Below, piece after piece: positions 50,415-59,226 of a DNA stretch of 64,000 bases; the first letter of the stretch is position 1, and each line of letters opens with the position of its first letter. A program made the position numbers and the translations under genes. Origin of the DNA: Qipengyuania proteolytica. GTDB lineage: Bacteria; Pseudomonadota; Alphaproteobacteria; Sphingomonadales; Sphingomonadaceae. The notes under the pieces were generated by a model that searched no databases, was not told the DNA's origin, and was given only the letters and a program-made list of their open reading frames with translations. The stretch lies in NCBI RefSeq assembly GCF_019711565.1, contig NZ_JAIGNN010000001.1, forward strand, positions 1,426,001 to 1,490,000, read 5' to 3'.

Positions 50415-50543
50415 ATGCACCCGCTGGTAGATCTTTGTTTCGATTTTATTTTCCGCAACGTCGGGCCGAAGTGGCTGCAATGGATATCGGCGATCTTTCT
50501 CACCTGGTCCATTGCAGCCGCTTTCGTCTGGCTGATGAGCTAG
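50415..50543 (+). CDS. Small membrane protein, 42 aa
   Basis: The frame begins with ATG 50415, preceded by GGGAGG at 5-nt spacing, and ends at TAG 50543. It encodes MHPLVDLCFDFIFRNVG, then a single predicted transmembrane helix (LQWISAIFLTWSIAAAFVWL). Good initiation signal, sensible topology and co-directional position after the 307-aa membrane protein support a real gene. No homologue is recognised. Confidence 0.6.
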   Translation: MHPLVDLCFDFIFRNVGPKWLQWISAIFLTWSIAAAFVWLMS

Positions 50544-50547
50544 GTTC

Positions 50548-52221
50548 TCAGCGCGTCAGCTTCTTATACGCCAACCGTGTCGGCCGGTCCGCTGCATCGC
50601 CGAGCCTGCGCCGCTTGTCCTCTTCATAGGCTTCGAAGTTCCCTTCGAACCATTCGACGTGGCTGTTGCCCTCGAAGGCGAGGATGTGCGTCGCGAGGCG
50701 GTCGAGGAAGAAGCGGTCGTGGCTAATCACCACGGCGCAGCCGGCGAAGTTCTCGATCGCGTCTTCGAGCGCGGCTAGGGTTTCGACGTCGAGGTCGTTG
50801 GTCGGTTCGTCGAGCAGCAGGACGTTGCCGCCGGTCTTGAGCATCTTGGCCATGTGGACGCGGTTGCGCTCACCACCCGACAGCTTGCCGACGTTCTTCT
50901 GCTGGTCCGCGCCCTTGAAGTTGAACGCGCCGACATAGGCGCGCGTGCTCATGTCCTGGCCGTTGACCTTCATGTAATCGAGCCCGTCCGAAATCTCTTC
51001 CCAGACGTTGTGCTTGGGATCGAGGTGGTCGCGGCTCTGGTCGACATAGCCGAGGCGCACGGTCGAGCCGATCTCGATGGTGCCGCTGTCGGGCTCTTCC
51101 TTGCCGGTGAGGATTTTGAACAGGGTAGACTTGCCCGCGCCATTGGGGCCGATCACGCCGACGATGCCGCCCGGGGGCAGGGTGAAGCTGAGGTCTTCGA
51201 ACAGCAGTTTGTCGCCATAGGCCTTGGAGATGTTCTTGGCCTCGATGACCTTGCCGCCGAGGCGTTCGGGCACCTGGATGACGATCTGTGCCTTGCCGAC
51301 GGCGCGGTTTTCCTGGCTGTTCTGCAGTTCCTCGAACTTGCGGATACGCGCCTTGGACTTGGTCTGGCGGGCGGCCGGGGTCTGCCGGATCCATTCGAGT
51401 TCGCGCTGGAGGGCCTTCTGCTTGCCCGATTCCTCGCGGCTTTCCTGCTCGAGGCGCTTGGCCTTCTTCTCGAGGTAGGTCGAGTAATTGCCTTCGTACG
51501 GGTAGTACGAACCGCGGTCGAGTTCGAGGATCCAGCCCACCACATTGTCGAGGAAGTAGCGGTCGTGGGTGATCATCAGCACCGCACCGGCATAGTCCTT
51601 GAGGTGGTTTTCGAGCCACTGGACGGATTCCGCGTCGAGGTGGTTGGTCGGCTCGTCCAGCAGCAGGATCGAAGGCTTCTGGATCAGCAGGCGGGTGAGC
51701 GCGACGCGGCGCTTTTCGCCGCCCGACAGGTCCTTGACCGGCCAGTCGCCCGGCGGGCACCGCAGCGCTTCCATCGCGACTTCGAGCTGGTTGTCGAGCG
51801 TCCAGCCGTCGACCGCGTCGATCTTGTCCTGCAGCTCGCCCATTTCCGCGCCCAGCGCGTCGAAATCGGCATCGGGCTCGCACATCAGCGCGCTGACTTC
51901 GTTGAAGCGCGCGACGAGGTCTGCGGTTTCCTTCGCGCCCTCGCGGACGTTCTCGAGCACGGTCTTGGTCGGGTCGAGCTCGGGTTCCTGCTCGAGATAG
52001 CCGACGGTGATGTTCTCACCCGGCCATGCCTCGCCGGTGAAGTCCTTGTCGATGCCGGCCATGATCTTGATCAGCGTGGACTTGCCCGCACCGTTGGGGC
52101 CGACGATGCCGATCTTGGCACCCTGGTAGAACTGCAGGTTGATGTTGGACAGCACCGGCTTCTGCGCGCCGGGGAAGGTCTTGGTCATGTCCTTCATGAC
52201 GTATGCGTATTGCGCGGCCAT
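50548..52221 (-). CDS. ettA: ABC-F protein EttA (energy-dependent translational throttle)
   Basis: A 557-aa soluble protein with two ABC domains, no transmembrane part. Walker A GPNGAGKST occurs twice, signatures DLSGGEKRR and KLSGGERNR, and Walker B LLLDEPTNHLD and LLLDEPTNDLD. The inter-domain arm and linker region (YYPYEGNYSTYLEKKAKRLE) is typical. EttA binds the ribosomal E site and gates early elongation by the ADP/ATP ratio. ATG 52221. Confidence 0.96.
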   Translation of the reverse strand: MAAQYAYVMKDMTKTFPGAQKPVLSNINLQFYQGAKIGIVGPNGAGKSTLIKIMAGIDKDFTGEAWPGENITVGYLEQEPELDPTKTVLENVREGAKETADLVARFNEVSALMCEPDADFDALGAEMGELQDKIDAVDGWTLDNQLEVAMEALRCPPGDWPVKDLSGGEKRRVALTRLLIQKPSILLLDEPTNHLDAESVQWLENHLKDYAGAVLMITHDRYFLDNVVGWILELDRGSYYPYEGNYSTYLEKKAKRLEQESREESGKQKALQRELEWIRQTPAARQTKSKARIRKFEELQNSQENRAVGKAQIVIQVPERLGGKVIEAKNISKAYGDKLLFEDLSFTLPPGGIVGVIGPNGAGKSTLFKILTGKEEPDSGTIEIGSTVRLGYVDQSRDHLDPKHNVWEEISDGLDYMKVNGQDMSTRAYVGAFNFKGADQQKNVGKLSGGERNRVHMAKMLKTGGNVLLLDEPTNDLDVETLAALEDAIENFAGCAVVISHDRFFLDRLATHILAFEGNSHVEWFEGNFEAYEEDKRRRLGDAADRPTRLAYKKLTR

Positions 52222-52420
52222 CGGGCGGGTCCTTCGTAATCGGATATGGGATGTGCGGGCTGGAAGCGCCCGGCAGGTCTGGTGGGGCAGATAATGATGC
52301 GGAGGCGAAGGGGCAAGCGTGCTGTGGCCGCCGGGAGGAAAGGCTTCGGGGATCGCGATTGCGGCCAAAACCTCCCGAATGGTTAACGCCAGCTTGCCGG
52401 AAAGGCGGTTATCCCCATGT

Positions 52421-52433
52421 TTTACGCGGTAAA
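52421..52433. promoter_or_regulatory. Small palindrome upstream of the diguanylate cyclase
   Basis: TTTAC-GCG-GTAAA is a perfect 13-bp dyad in the 282-bp gap between ettA and the GGDEF gene. It could be an operator. A second small hairpin (AACCCC-AAA-GGGGGTT) lies close to the GGDEF start. Neither has a recognised binding protein. Confidence 0.3.
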
Positions 52434-52503
52434 TCCGGCCTGTAGTGAGGACTTGTTAAGTATCTCTCCCTAGAAAACCCCAAAGGGGGTTCCAGGCGTC
52501 ATC

Positions 52504-53706
52504 ATGCGCGAACAGATACTCGGACTCATCACGCCGGCCATGGCGCTCATCTTCATGATGGTGTTTCTCGTGCTGTGGAAGCGCGGGAACATGGGGTCCT
52601 ACGTGCTCGGTTTCGCGGCTGCCTACCTCTTCATGGGGATCGGCTTCCTGATCACGCATCTGGTGCCGGACCCCGGTGCATTTTACGTCTTCCATACGAC
52701 GCAGGTGTTCTACACGCTGGGGACGGGCGCGCTGATCTGGGCCGCGACGAAGCGGGTCGGGCAGCATATCTCGATCCCGGCGCTCGGCGTGATCTATGGT
52801 GTTTCCGCCCTGACGCTGGCCGCGGCGGTGGGCATGTCGGACGATACCGCTCCGCGGCTCTACATCGTCAACACCGGCTATGGCGTCATGTTCGTGCTGG
52901 GCACGATGGCGCTGTTCAACGTCCAGCGGCGCAACGCGATCGACACGCTGATCGCGGTGCTGTTCGCGGTGTCGGCGATGAACCTGCTGGTGCGCCCGGT
53001 GCTCACGCTGATCATCGCCGGCGGATCGAGTGCGGCGGACTATCGCGAATCCATCTACTATTCGGTGCTCAGCGTCGCGGTCACGGTCGCCTCGCTCATG
53101 ACCGGTGTCACGCTGATCGGCGCCTGCGCCTGGGACCAGGTCATCAACGAACGCGAACGGGCGGAGCGCGACATGCTCACCGGCCTGCGCGCACGCCGCG
53201 CCTTCGAGCAGGATGCGCTCGCGATCATCGAGCGGGCCAAGCAGGAAGGCGTGCCGATCGGGCTGGTCGTGGCCGATATCGACCACTTCAAGGCGGTGAA
53301 CGACGTCTACGGCCACCAGGTCGGCGACAAGGCGATTGCGGCCTTCGGCGGCGTGATCTCCAATATGATCCGCAATTCCGACATCGCCGGGCGCATCGGC
53401 GGCGAGGAATTCTGCATTCTCGCGTGGAACTGCGATGGCGAACGCGCCGAAGCGATGGCCGAACGCATTCGCAAGCGGTTCGCCGATACGGTCGTGCCGG
53501 GCATGGTTGCCAACCAGCGCCTCACCGCCAGCTTCGGCGTTGCCGCGCGGCAGGCGGGCGAGGGCTATGGCAAGCTGTTCGCCCGTGCCGATGCCGAACT
53601 CTACCGCGCCAAGGAAGGCGGTCGCAACCGCGTCTGCCGCGAAGATGGCGCCGGTGTCGTCGCGGAGTTCAAGCCGCGCGAGGAGCGCCGCGAAGCGGTC
53701 GCCTAA
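52504..53706 (+). CDS. Membrane-bound diguanylate cyclase
   Basis: A 400-aa protein: six or so N-terminal transmembrane helices (to about residue 210), then a GGDEF domain. The catalytic loop is GGEEF, an active variant, preceded at the right distance (5 residues) by the RNSD inhibitory I-site, so product inhibition is likely. DIDHFKAVNDVYGHQVGD is the nucleotide-binding segment. It makes c-di-GMP in response to an unknown membrane signal. Its TAA overlaps the MATE stop on the other strand. Confidence 0.95.
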   Translation: MREQILGLITPAMALIFMMVFLVLWKRGNMGSYVLGFAAAYLFMGIGFLITHLVPDPGAFYVFHTTQVFYTLGTGALIWAATKRVGQHISIPALGVIYGVSALTLAAAVGMSDDTAPRLYIVNTGYGVMFVLGTMALFNVQRRNAIDTLIAVLFAVSAMNLLVRPVLTLIIAGGSSAADYRESIYYSVLSVAVTVASLMTGVTLIGACAWDQVINERERAERDMLTGLRARRAFEQDALAIIERAKQEGVPIGLVVADIDHFKAVNDVYGHQVGDKAIAAFGGVISNMIRNSDIAGRIGGEEFCILAWNCDGERAEAMAERIRKRFADTVVPGMVANQRLTASFGVAARQAGEGYGKLFARADAELYRAKEGGRNRVCREDGAGVVAEFKPREERREAVA

Positions 53707-55022
53707 GCGCGCAGCAGGCGCGGCATCAGCGCCAGTTGCAGGCCCGTCCGCAACACCAGGAACAGCACGAAGGACAGCCACAACCCGTGGTTGCCGAGCG
53801 GCCATGTCAGCCACAACAGCAGCGCGTAGCCCGCCGCCGCGCCCGCCATGCTCAGCAGCAGGGCCCGCGTCCAGCTGGCGCCCACGAACACGCCGTCGAG
53901 CACGAAGCTGGCGACGCCGGCGAAGGGGATGACGATCAGCCACGGGAGCAGCGACTGTGCCTCGCGCGCGACGGCTCCGGTTGCCGCAAAGGACGCGAGG
54001 ATCGCCTCACCCGCGACCCCGAACACGGCGGCGAGCCCCGCTGCCACGGCAAAGCCCCGCCACAGGATCGCGCGGACATAGGCCACGAAGCCTGCGCGGT
54101 CGTCCTCGCCATGCCGCTCGCCATTGAGCACCTGCGCCGCGTTCTCGAAACCGTCCAGCAGTAGCGCCGAGAACACGAACAACTGGTAGAGGATACCATT
54201 GGCGGCGAGGACGACCGCGCTGCGCTCCGCGCCCAGACGGGTGAGGGCCGAAATCGCGACCATCAGCACCACGGTCCGCAGGAAGAGATCGCGATTGACC
54301 GACAGGAACGGCCGCAGCGAGGCCAGCGAAAGATGCACCCGCGCGCGCAGGGCCTCGCGCAAGTCCCCGCCTGCCAGATGCAGCACCACGGCAGCGCACA
54401 CCGCGAGCTTGGCATATTCGGCCACGAAGCTGGACCAGCCGATCCCGGCGATCCCCCGGTCGAGCCCCAGCGCCAGCCACAGGCCGAGTACGACGTTGAG
54501 GAGATTGTAGGCGACCTCGATCGCCAGCACGGTCTTCATCCGCCGGCGACCGACGAGAAATCCCACGATGGCGAAGTTGGCCATCACCGCCGGCGCGCTC
54601 CAATAGCGGATGTCGGCATAAATGCGGGCTGCATCGCGCACCTCGCCGCGCGCACCCAGGGCGTCGAGCAGCGCCGGCAGCAGGAGCGGCTTCGCCAGCA
54701 GGAGCAGCGCCGCGATGGCAAGCCCCACGACCAGCCCGCGCAGCAGCACCGCAGCCTGTTCCTGCGCCCCGCTGCGCGTGCCCGCCTGCGCGACCAGCCC
54801 GGTGGTACCGGTCTTGAGGAAGTTCATGACCGTGAAGAGGGCTGCGAACAGCTTCGCCCCGACGTCGACCGCACCCTGTGTGGGCGCGTCGCCCAGCTGG
54901 CCGACGATCCACATGTCGCCCACACCGATCAGCGCGGTCGCCACATTGGTGACCATCGCGGGCAGGGCGATTGCCCAGATGACGCGGGTGTCGATGGCGG
55001 ACGGGCGGCTGCTGGCGGTCAG
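53703..55022 (-). CDS. MATE family efflux transporter (probable CTG start)
   Basis: A 439-aa protein with twelve predicted helices; IALPAMVTNVATALIGVGDMWIVG is the typical first helix, and the two homologous halves are visible. It exports drugs or metabolites with Na+ or H+. No ATG, GTG or TTG gives a complete N-terminus: the frame upstream runs through tRNA-Pro, which is an artefact. The best start is CTG 55022, 6 nt after GGGGAG. ATG 54956 would cut off part of helix 1. Confidence 0.8.
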   Translation of the reverse strand: MTASSRPSAIDTRVIWAIALPAMVTNVATALIGVGDMWIVGQLGDAPTQGAVDVGAKLFAALFTVMNFLKTGTTGLVAQAGTRSGAQEQAAVLLRGLVVGLAIAALLLLAKPLLLPALLDALGARGEVRDAARIYADIRYWSAPAVMANFAIVGFLVGRRRMKTVLAIEVAYNLLNVVLGLWLALGLDRGIAGIGWSSFVAEYAKLAVCAAVVLHLAGGDLREALRARVHLSLASLRPFLSVNRDLFLRTVVLMVAISALTRLGAERSAVVLAANGILYQLFVFSALLLDGFENAAQVLNGERHGEDDRAGFVAYVRAILWRGFAVAAGLAAVFGVAGEAILASFAATGAVAREAQSLLPWLIVIPFAGVASFVLDGVFVGASWTRALLLSMAGAAAGYALLLWLTWPLGNHGLWLSFVLFLVLRTGLQLALMPRLLRA

Positions 55023-55050
55023 GCGTCGCTCCCCGAAACGAAAGGAAATC

Positions 55051-55127
55051 TGGTCGGGGAGACTGGATTCGAACCAGCGACCCCTTGTACCCAAAACAAG
55101 TGCGCTACCAGGCTGCGCCACTCCCCG
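55051..55127 (-). tRNA. tRNA-Pro (UGG)
   Basis: 77 nt including the encoded CCA (55051-55053). Acceptor stem CGGGGAG/CTCCCCG, discriminator A, D-arm GCGCAGCCTGGTAGCGC, anticodon loop TTTTGGG giving UGG, and TPsiC loop GGTTCGAATCC. It lies 24 nt after the CAU-anticodon tRNA on the same strand and just upstream of the MATE gene. Confidence 0.96.
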
Positions 55128-55153
55128 ACAGATTTCCCGTGCTGCATTGCGAC

Positions 55154-55230
55154 TGGTGGGCCCGGCAGGACTCGAACCCGCGACCTAGCCGTTATGAGCG
55201 GCCAGCTCTAACCAACTGAGCTACAGGCCC
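55154..55230 (-). tRNA. tRNA with CAU anticodon, probably Ile2 (lysidine)
   Basis: 77 nt including encoded CCA (55154-55156). Acceptor stem GGGCCTG/CGGGCCC with discriminator A, D-arm TAGCTCAGTTGGTTAGAGC, anticodon loop CTCATAA and TPsiC loop GGTTCGAGTCC. The CAU anticodon allows Met or Ile2. The GGGCC acceptor end is more like isoleucine tRNAs than the GGCGGGG seen in alphaproteobacterial elongator Met, so Ile2 is favoured. Confidence 0.88.
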
Positions 55231-55287
55231 CCACGCGCCGCATGCGGAGGCCAGCGCCTAGCCGCGCCGGGTGCGGCTGACAAGCGC

Positions 55288-56214
55288 CTAGACGACCACG
55301 GAGTCGATGATTTCCGCGACTGTGGTGGACTGGACCCCGCGCTGGCCGAGATAGGCGTAGATCGCGCGCAACCAATCGTAGAAATCGTCGAGATCGTCCT
55401 CGGTCCGCACATAAGGCGTGTAGCCGGGCGCGAGCGAGGGGCTGTGGAAGCTCAGCACAAGCACAGGCAGCCCGTCGTCGAGCGCTATGTCGATGCCCTT
55501 GAGCGCCTCTGCGCGCGAGACGCCCTCCGGAGTTAGCGAAATGCGTTCGAGCAGGCCCAGGCGCGAACACAGGCCGGTCAGTTTCGGGAAGCGCAGGGTA
55601 AGGGGGAACAGCGCTTCGCCCTGCTTGCGAAACATGCCCCAATAGACCGTGGTCAACGGCAGCTCGAGCAGGTTGCGCTGGTCGTCCGTCCAGTAGGGCG
55701 CGACCGGATGGCGTCGATAATCGGGGCCACCCGCATAGCCATAGTCGAAGCGCGACCGCACCGAACTGTCGATCGCCATGCCGCATTCCGACAGGATGCG
55801 GGCCGTGTTCGGCCCAAGCCCGTAACGGCCCGCGCGATAGATGAGCGGCGTGGCGCCGAAATTGCTCTCGATTTCGTCGCGCAGGCGGCGGAACTTCTCG
55901 CGTTCGAGTTCCGGCGCCAGATTGCCCACGAAGCTGGTGTGCTGGCCCAGCTCTTCCTCGAAGGGTGGATTGACCCACGGGTGCAACTGGACGCCGACTT
56001 CGGCCTTTCCGGCGGCGACCGCGCTCCCGATGATCTCCCGCGCCATCGCAGAGCGGGCGACGGGCCAATCGACCAGGTACACCGGCTTGGCTCCGATCCC
56101 TTCGCAGAACTGCTGGAATTTCGACAGGCGCCGCAAATGGTCGAGGCCATAGCCGTCGCGCGAGAAATCCGCGTTCCAGTCGAACTCTTCCTCGGTGTCG
56201 ATCGTCAGCAGCAC
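55288..56214 (-). CDS. WalW-like polysaccharide deacetylase family protein
   Basis: A 308-aa protein from GTG 56214: LLTIDTEEEFDWNADFSRDG carries the metal-binding Asp residues of the NodB-type fold, and VQLHPWVNPPFEEELGQHTS, YRAGRYGLGPNT and VLSFHSPSLAPGYTPYV carry further active-site residues. It probably deacetylates a surface polysaccharide. The frame stays open upstream for about 44 codons with family-like residues (LLKPPTARQRARFGPDFGQR) but has no standard start codon there, so the true N-terminus is unsolved. Confidence 0.82.
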   Translation of the reverse strand: MLLTIDTEEEFDWNADFSRDGYGLDHLRRLSKFQQFCEGIGAKPVYLVDWPVARSAMAREIIGSAVAAGKAEVGVQLHPWVNPPFEEELGQHTSFVGNLAPELEREKFRRLRDEIESNFGATPLIYRAGRYGLGPNTARILSECGMAIDSSVRSRFDYGYAGGPDYRRHPVAPYWTDDQRNLLELPLTTVYWGMFRKQGEALFPLTLRFPKLTGLCSRLGLLERISLTPEGVSRAEALKGIDIALDDGLPVLVLSFHSPSLAPGYTPYVRTEDDLDDFYDWLRAIYAYLGQRGVQSTTVAEIIDSVVV

Positions 56215-56324
56215 GCGCTGCCCGAAGTCCGGCCCGAACCGGGCGCGCTGCCTCGCCGTTGGCGGCTTCAGGAGATTTGCGTGTTGTATCGACCAGCCCC
56301 CCCTCAGGCCATCGTGCCGCGGTG

Positions 56325-58097
56325 TCAGCCCGCCGCGCGACCCCGTTCATCCATTGGGCTAGGCAGGCCCTTCTCGCTGGTCAAGAGCGGCAGCGAAAGG
56401 ATCAGCCATCCGCCGTCTCGCGATAGCTCGCCACCCGCCGCGCGGGCTTCTGCCCGTGCGAGGCGGAGCGAGAATCCCGCGCCGAAGATCCCCGAGCTGA
56501 CGGTGCTGCCGCCGGATCGCGCTTCGGACGAAAAGATGTCTTCGGCGGCGGCGAGTGACGCGGGCAGCTGCGCACGCAGCGCGGCCTGGTCGTTCTCGGT
56601 GCGCAGGTCGAGCTTGATGGTTTCGCCCGCGCCGGTCGCGCCCGCCAGCGTCGCCAGCACGCGCCAGGCGAGCATCTCCGCTTCCCGCTCGGCGAGCGGA
56701 AGCAGGGCGGCCTGCGCCGCCAGTTCGGCATCGAAGCGGGCGACACGGGGACTGAGGACCGACTGCAGCTGGGCGATCTGGGCGCGGGCGATCGCGGCGA
56801 AATCCGCCGTGCCGCTGTCGAGCTCGATCGCGCCCGTTTCCAGCTTGGCCAGCCGGTCGAGTTCGTCGAACCCCGCCAGGATGCGCGCGCTGTCGCCCGC
56901 GATGCTGGCGGCGAGCGCCCGGTATTCGTGCGGCGTCGGACCGAAGACCTGCTGCTGGATGACTTCTGCATAGCCCTGCATGGCGTTGACCGGTGTGCGC
57001 AGTTCGTGGAGCAGCTGGCGCAGCCGGTCGGCGCTGCGCTGGCGCAGGTCGTCGCCGGCTTCGACCGCGCGGCGGAACCGCCCGACGTAGCCGTAGAAGC
57101 GGCCCTCGCCGCGGGTGAAGCGCGGGGCTGCGTCGACGATCCAGTCGCCCGCTATGGCATCGCTGCCCCCCAGCACGATTGCGGCCGCGCGGATGGGGCG
57201 ACGGTTGAGGAAACCTGCCGCGAAGGCGTCGTCGCCAGTCCCGTCGCGCCGCTGGGCGAGGGCGGTGCCGATGACCATGGGGGCGACTTCGGGATCGGCC
57301 CAGTCAATCTTCCCTTCCGCATCGGTACCGAAGCTAAAGCTTTCCACCGGCTTGCGGGGAGCGGGCTGGTCGAGGCCCGAAAGCGGCAAGGAAGGTGCAT
57401 CGTCCGCCGGGCTTCCGCGATTGCGCTTGTAGGCTTCGATCCGGTCGACCAGCGCGCGGATGCCGCCGCTGTCGGTCGGAGAGCGCGGCGCTGCCGGCAC
57501 TGCATCGGCGGGCGCGGGTTCGGGATGCGACACGCGATCGTCTGCCTCCGTGTCGCTGGCGGCCGAGAGCACCAGCGGCTCGGGCGCTTCCAGGGAGCGT
57601 GCGAAGTCCTTATCCTCGTCTTCGTCCTCCGTCTCAACCAACAGCTCCAGCACGTCGGGCAAGGGCAGGGCGCGATCCTGCACGCCGAGCTGGTCGAGCA
57701 CGCGCACCGCCTTTTCGGGCAGGTCGCGGCGGTGGCGCAGGAAACCGCGTGCGCGGATAGGCAGCTTCGGGATCAGGGCTTCCCATTCCTCGCCACTCAG
57801 CTCCGCGCGGTAAAGCGCGGCGGCGGCGATCGAGGGATGCGCTTCGCCGAACCACTTGACCAGTTCCGGATTGCGGAAACGCCAGCCGGTTTCGCCGACG
57901 ATCTTCGCCCGCTCCTCGACCGGAATTTTTTCCGCCAGCGCGATCAGGCGCAGGTAGGCCGCCGCCTTCAGGGCGGGGTCGCCCGCCTGCGGACGCTCGC
58001 CCAGGAGGTCGATCAGCTGACGGAACTGTGTCTTGCCCGCACGCTCGCCCGCGGCGCGAAGGCGCAACACTGTGGCAAGGCGGTCATCGAAGTGCAT
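56325..58097 (-). CDS. Sensor histidine kinase with degenerate ATPase domain
   Basis: A 590-aa soluble protein. An N-terminal region of about 300 residues of unknown type is rich in A, E and P; it is followed by a PAS-like stretch, then the H-box LLHELRTPVNAMQGYAEVI with the phospho-accepting His near residue 367. The ATPase part lacks a clear N-box Asn and DxGxG; only a G2-like GIFGAGFSLRLARAEARAAGG remains. ATG 58097 follows GGAG. No response regulator is adjacent. Autokinase activity is doubtful. Confidence 0.8.
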   Translation of the reverse strand: MHFDDRLATVLRLRAAGERAGKTQFRQLIDLLGERPQAGDPALKAAAYLRLIALAEKIPVEERAKIVGETGWRFRNPELVKWFGEAHPSIAAAALYRAELSGEEWEALIPKLPIRARGFLRHRRDLPEKAVRVLDQLGVQDRALPLPDVLELLVETEDEDEDKDFARSLEAPEPLVLSAASDTEADDRVSHPEPAPADAVPAAPRSPTDSGGIRALVDRIEAYKRNRGSPADDAPSLPLSGLDQPAPRKPVESFSFGTDAEGKIDWADPEVAPMVIGTALAQRRDGTGDDAFAAGFLNRRPIRAAAIVLGGSDAIAGDWIVDAAPRFTRGEGRFYGYVGRFRRAVEAGDDLRQRSADRLRQLLHELRTPVNAMQGYAEVIQQQVFGPTPHEYRALAASIAGDSARILAGFDELDRLAKLETGAIELDSGTADFAAIARAQIAQLQSVLSPRVARFDAELAAQAALLPLAEREAEMLAWRVLATLAGATGAGETIKLDLRTENDQAALRAQLPASLAAAEDIFSSEARSGGSTVSSGIFGAGFSLRLARAEARAAGGELSRDGGWLILSLPLLTSEKGLPSPMDERGRAAG

Positions 58098-58328
58098 CGG
58101 ATCTCCGTTGGCGGACAAAGGTTTGCGAAGGGGTAACCATCGCCCAATTCTGCCTTCTATCCGTGTAATGTTTACGCTGAACGGAAAGTTGTCTTCGCGT
58201 TGCAAAGCGGGACAATTGCTGGCAAAGATAATAATGTTAGCCAAGAGGCTCCGGATGCGTTGTTAACATTTCGCAATTGAATCCGGTCCCAAAGGCGTGG
58301 ACTGCCAAATCAAACGGGGCTCAGGGTA

Positions 58329-58793
58329 ATGGCCAATCTCGACGAAATCGATCGCAAACTGCTGGGGGAGCTGCAGGCAGAAGGGCGAATCACCAATGTC
58401 GAACTGGCGCACCGCGTCGGGCTGACCGCGCCGCCGTGCCTGCGGCGTGTCCGCGCGCTCGAGGAAGAAGGCGTCATCCGCGGCTATCACGCCGATCTGG
58501 ATCCGGGAAAGCTGGGGTTCTCGATCACCGTGTTCGCCATGGTCAGCCTGAAGAGTCAGGCGGAGGATTCGTTGCGCGAGTTCGAGCAGGCGATGAAACA
58601 ACTGCCCGAGGTCCGCGAAGTCCACATGCTCAATGGCGAGATCGATTTCATCATCAAGATCGTCAGCAAGGACCTGCAGAGCTTCCAGGAATTCCTCACC
58701 AGCAAGCTGACGCCCGCGCCCAACGTGGCGAGCGTGAAGACCTCGCTGACCATCCGCACCAGCAAGAACGATCCGGGCGTTCCGCTCGGCTGA
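58329..58793 (+). CDS. Lrp/AsnC family regulator
   Basis: A 154-aa regulator: helix-turn-helix in DRKLLGELQAEGRITNVELA and APPCLRRVRALEEEGVIRGY, then a RAM domain (FSITVFAMVSLK, VHMLNGEIDFIIKIV). It is the second Lrp protein of the window and differs from the one next to megL. It is followed 4 nt later by a GFA-family gene. The target is unknown; the AT-rich 230-bp region upstream is shared with the divergent histidine kinase gene. Confidence 0.93.
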   Translation: MANLDEIDRKLLGELQAEGRITNVELAHRVGLTAPPCLRRVRALEEEGVIRGYHADLDPGKLGFSITVFAMVSLKSQAEDSLREFEQAMKQLPEVREVHMLNGEIDFIIKIVSKDLQSFQEFLTSKLTPAPNVASVKTSLTIRTSKNDPGVPLG

Positions 58794-58797
58794 TGCG

Positions 58798-59226
58798 ATG
58801 AGCCCGACGATCCACGGCCATTGCCTGTGCGGCGCGGTTCGTATCGAACTGTCGGGACCGGCGCAGGAGGTGGAGCTGTGCCAATGCGCCATGTGTCGCC
58901 GCTGGGGCGGGGCATTCTATGCAGCGCTGAGGGGCGAAGATTTCACGATCCACGGCGAGGAAGCCATCACTGCCTACGCCTCCAGCGACTGGGGCGAGCG
59001 CGCCTTCTGCTCGCATTGCGGCTCGAACATCTGGTGGCGCTTCAAGCCCACCGGCAACCGCAGCTTCTCCGCAGGCCTGTTCGACGACGCTGCGCATCTC
59101 GCCATCGAGAAGGAGATCTTCGTCGATGAGCGCGCCGACTGGTGCCGCGTGAGGGGCGATCATCCGCAGCAGACCGGCGCGGAAGTGATCGCCGAGGCCA
59201 AGGCGGCGGGCTTCAGTTTCGACTAG
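58798..59226 (+). CDS. GFA family (glutathione-dependent formaldehyde-activating) protein
   Basis: A 142-aa CENP-V/GFA-fold zinc protein. Zinc ligands: GHCLCGAV, LCQCAMCRRWGG and FCSHCGSNIWW, the complete set of seven cysteines. Some members bind glutathione and formaldehyde; most are uncharacterised. Its TAG stop shares the CTAG with the stop of the Crp/Fnr-family gene on the other strand. Confidence 0.93.
   Translation: MSPTIHGHCLCGAVRIELSGPAQEVELCQCAMCRRWGGAFYAALRGEDFTIHGEEAITAYASSDWGERAFCSHCGSNIWWRFKPTGNRSFSAGLFDDAAHLAIEKEIFVDERADWCRVRGDHPQQTGAEVIAEAKAAGFSFD

Noticed and set aside
55023..55121. N-terminal extension of the MATE transporter (residues PGSALVLGTRGRWFESS)
   Set aside because: This is translation of the tRNA-Pro gene, a well-known annotation artefact.
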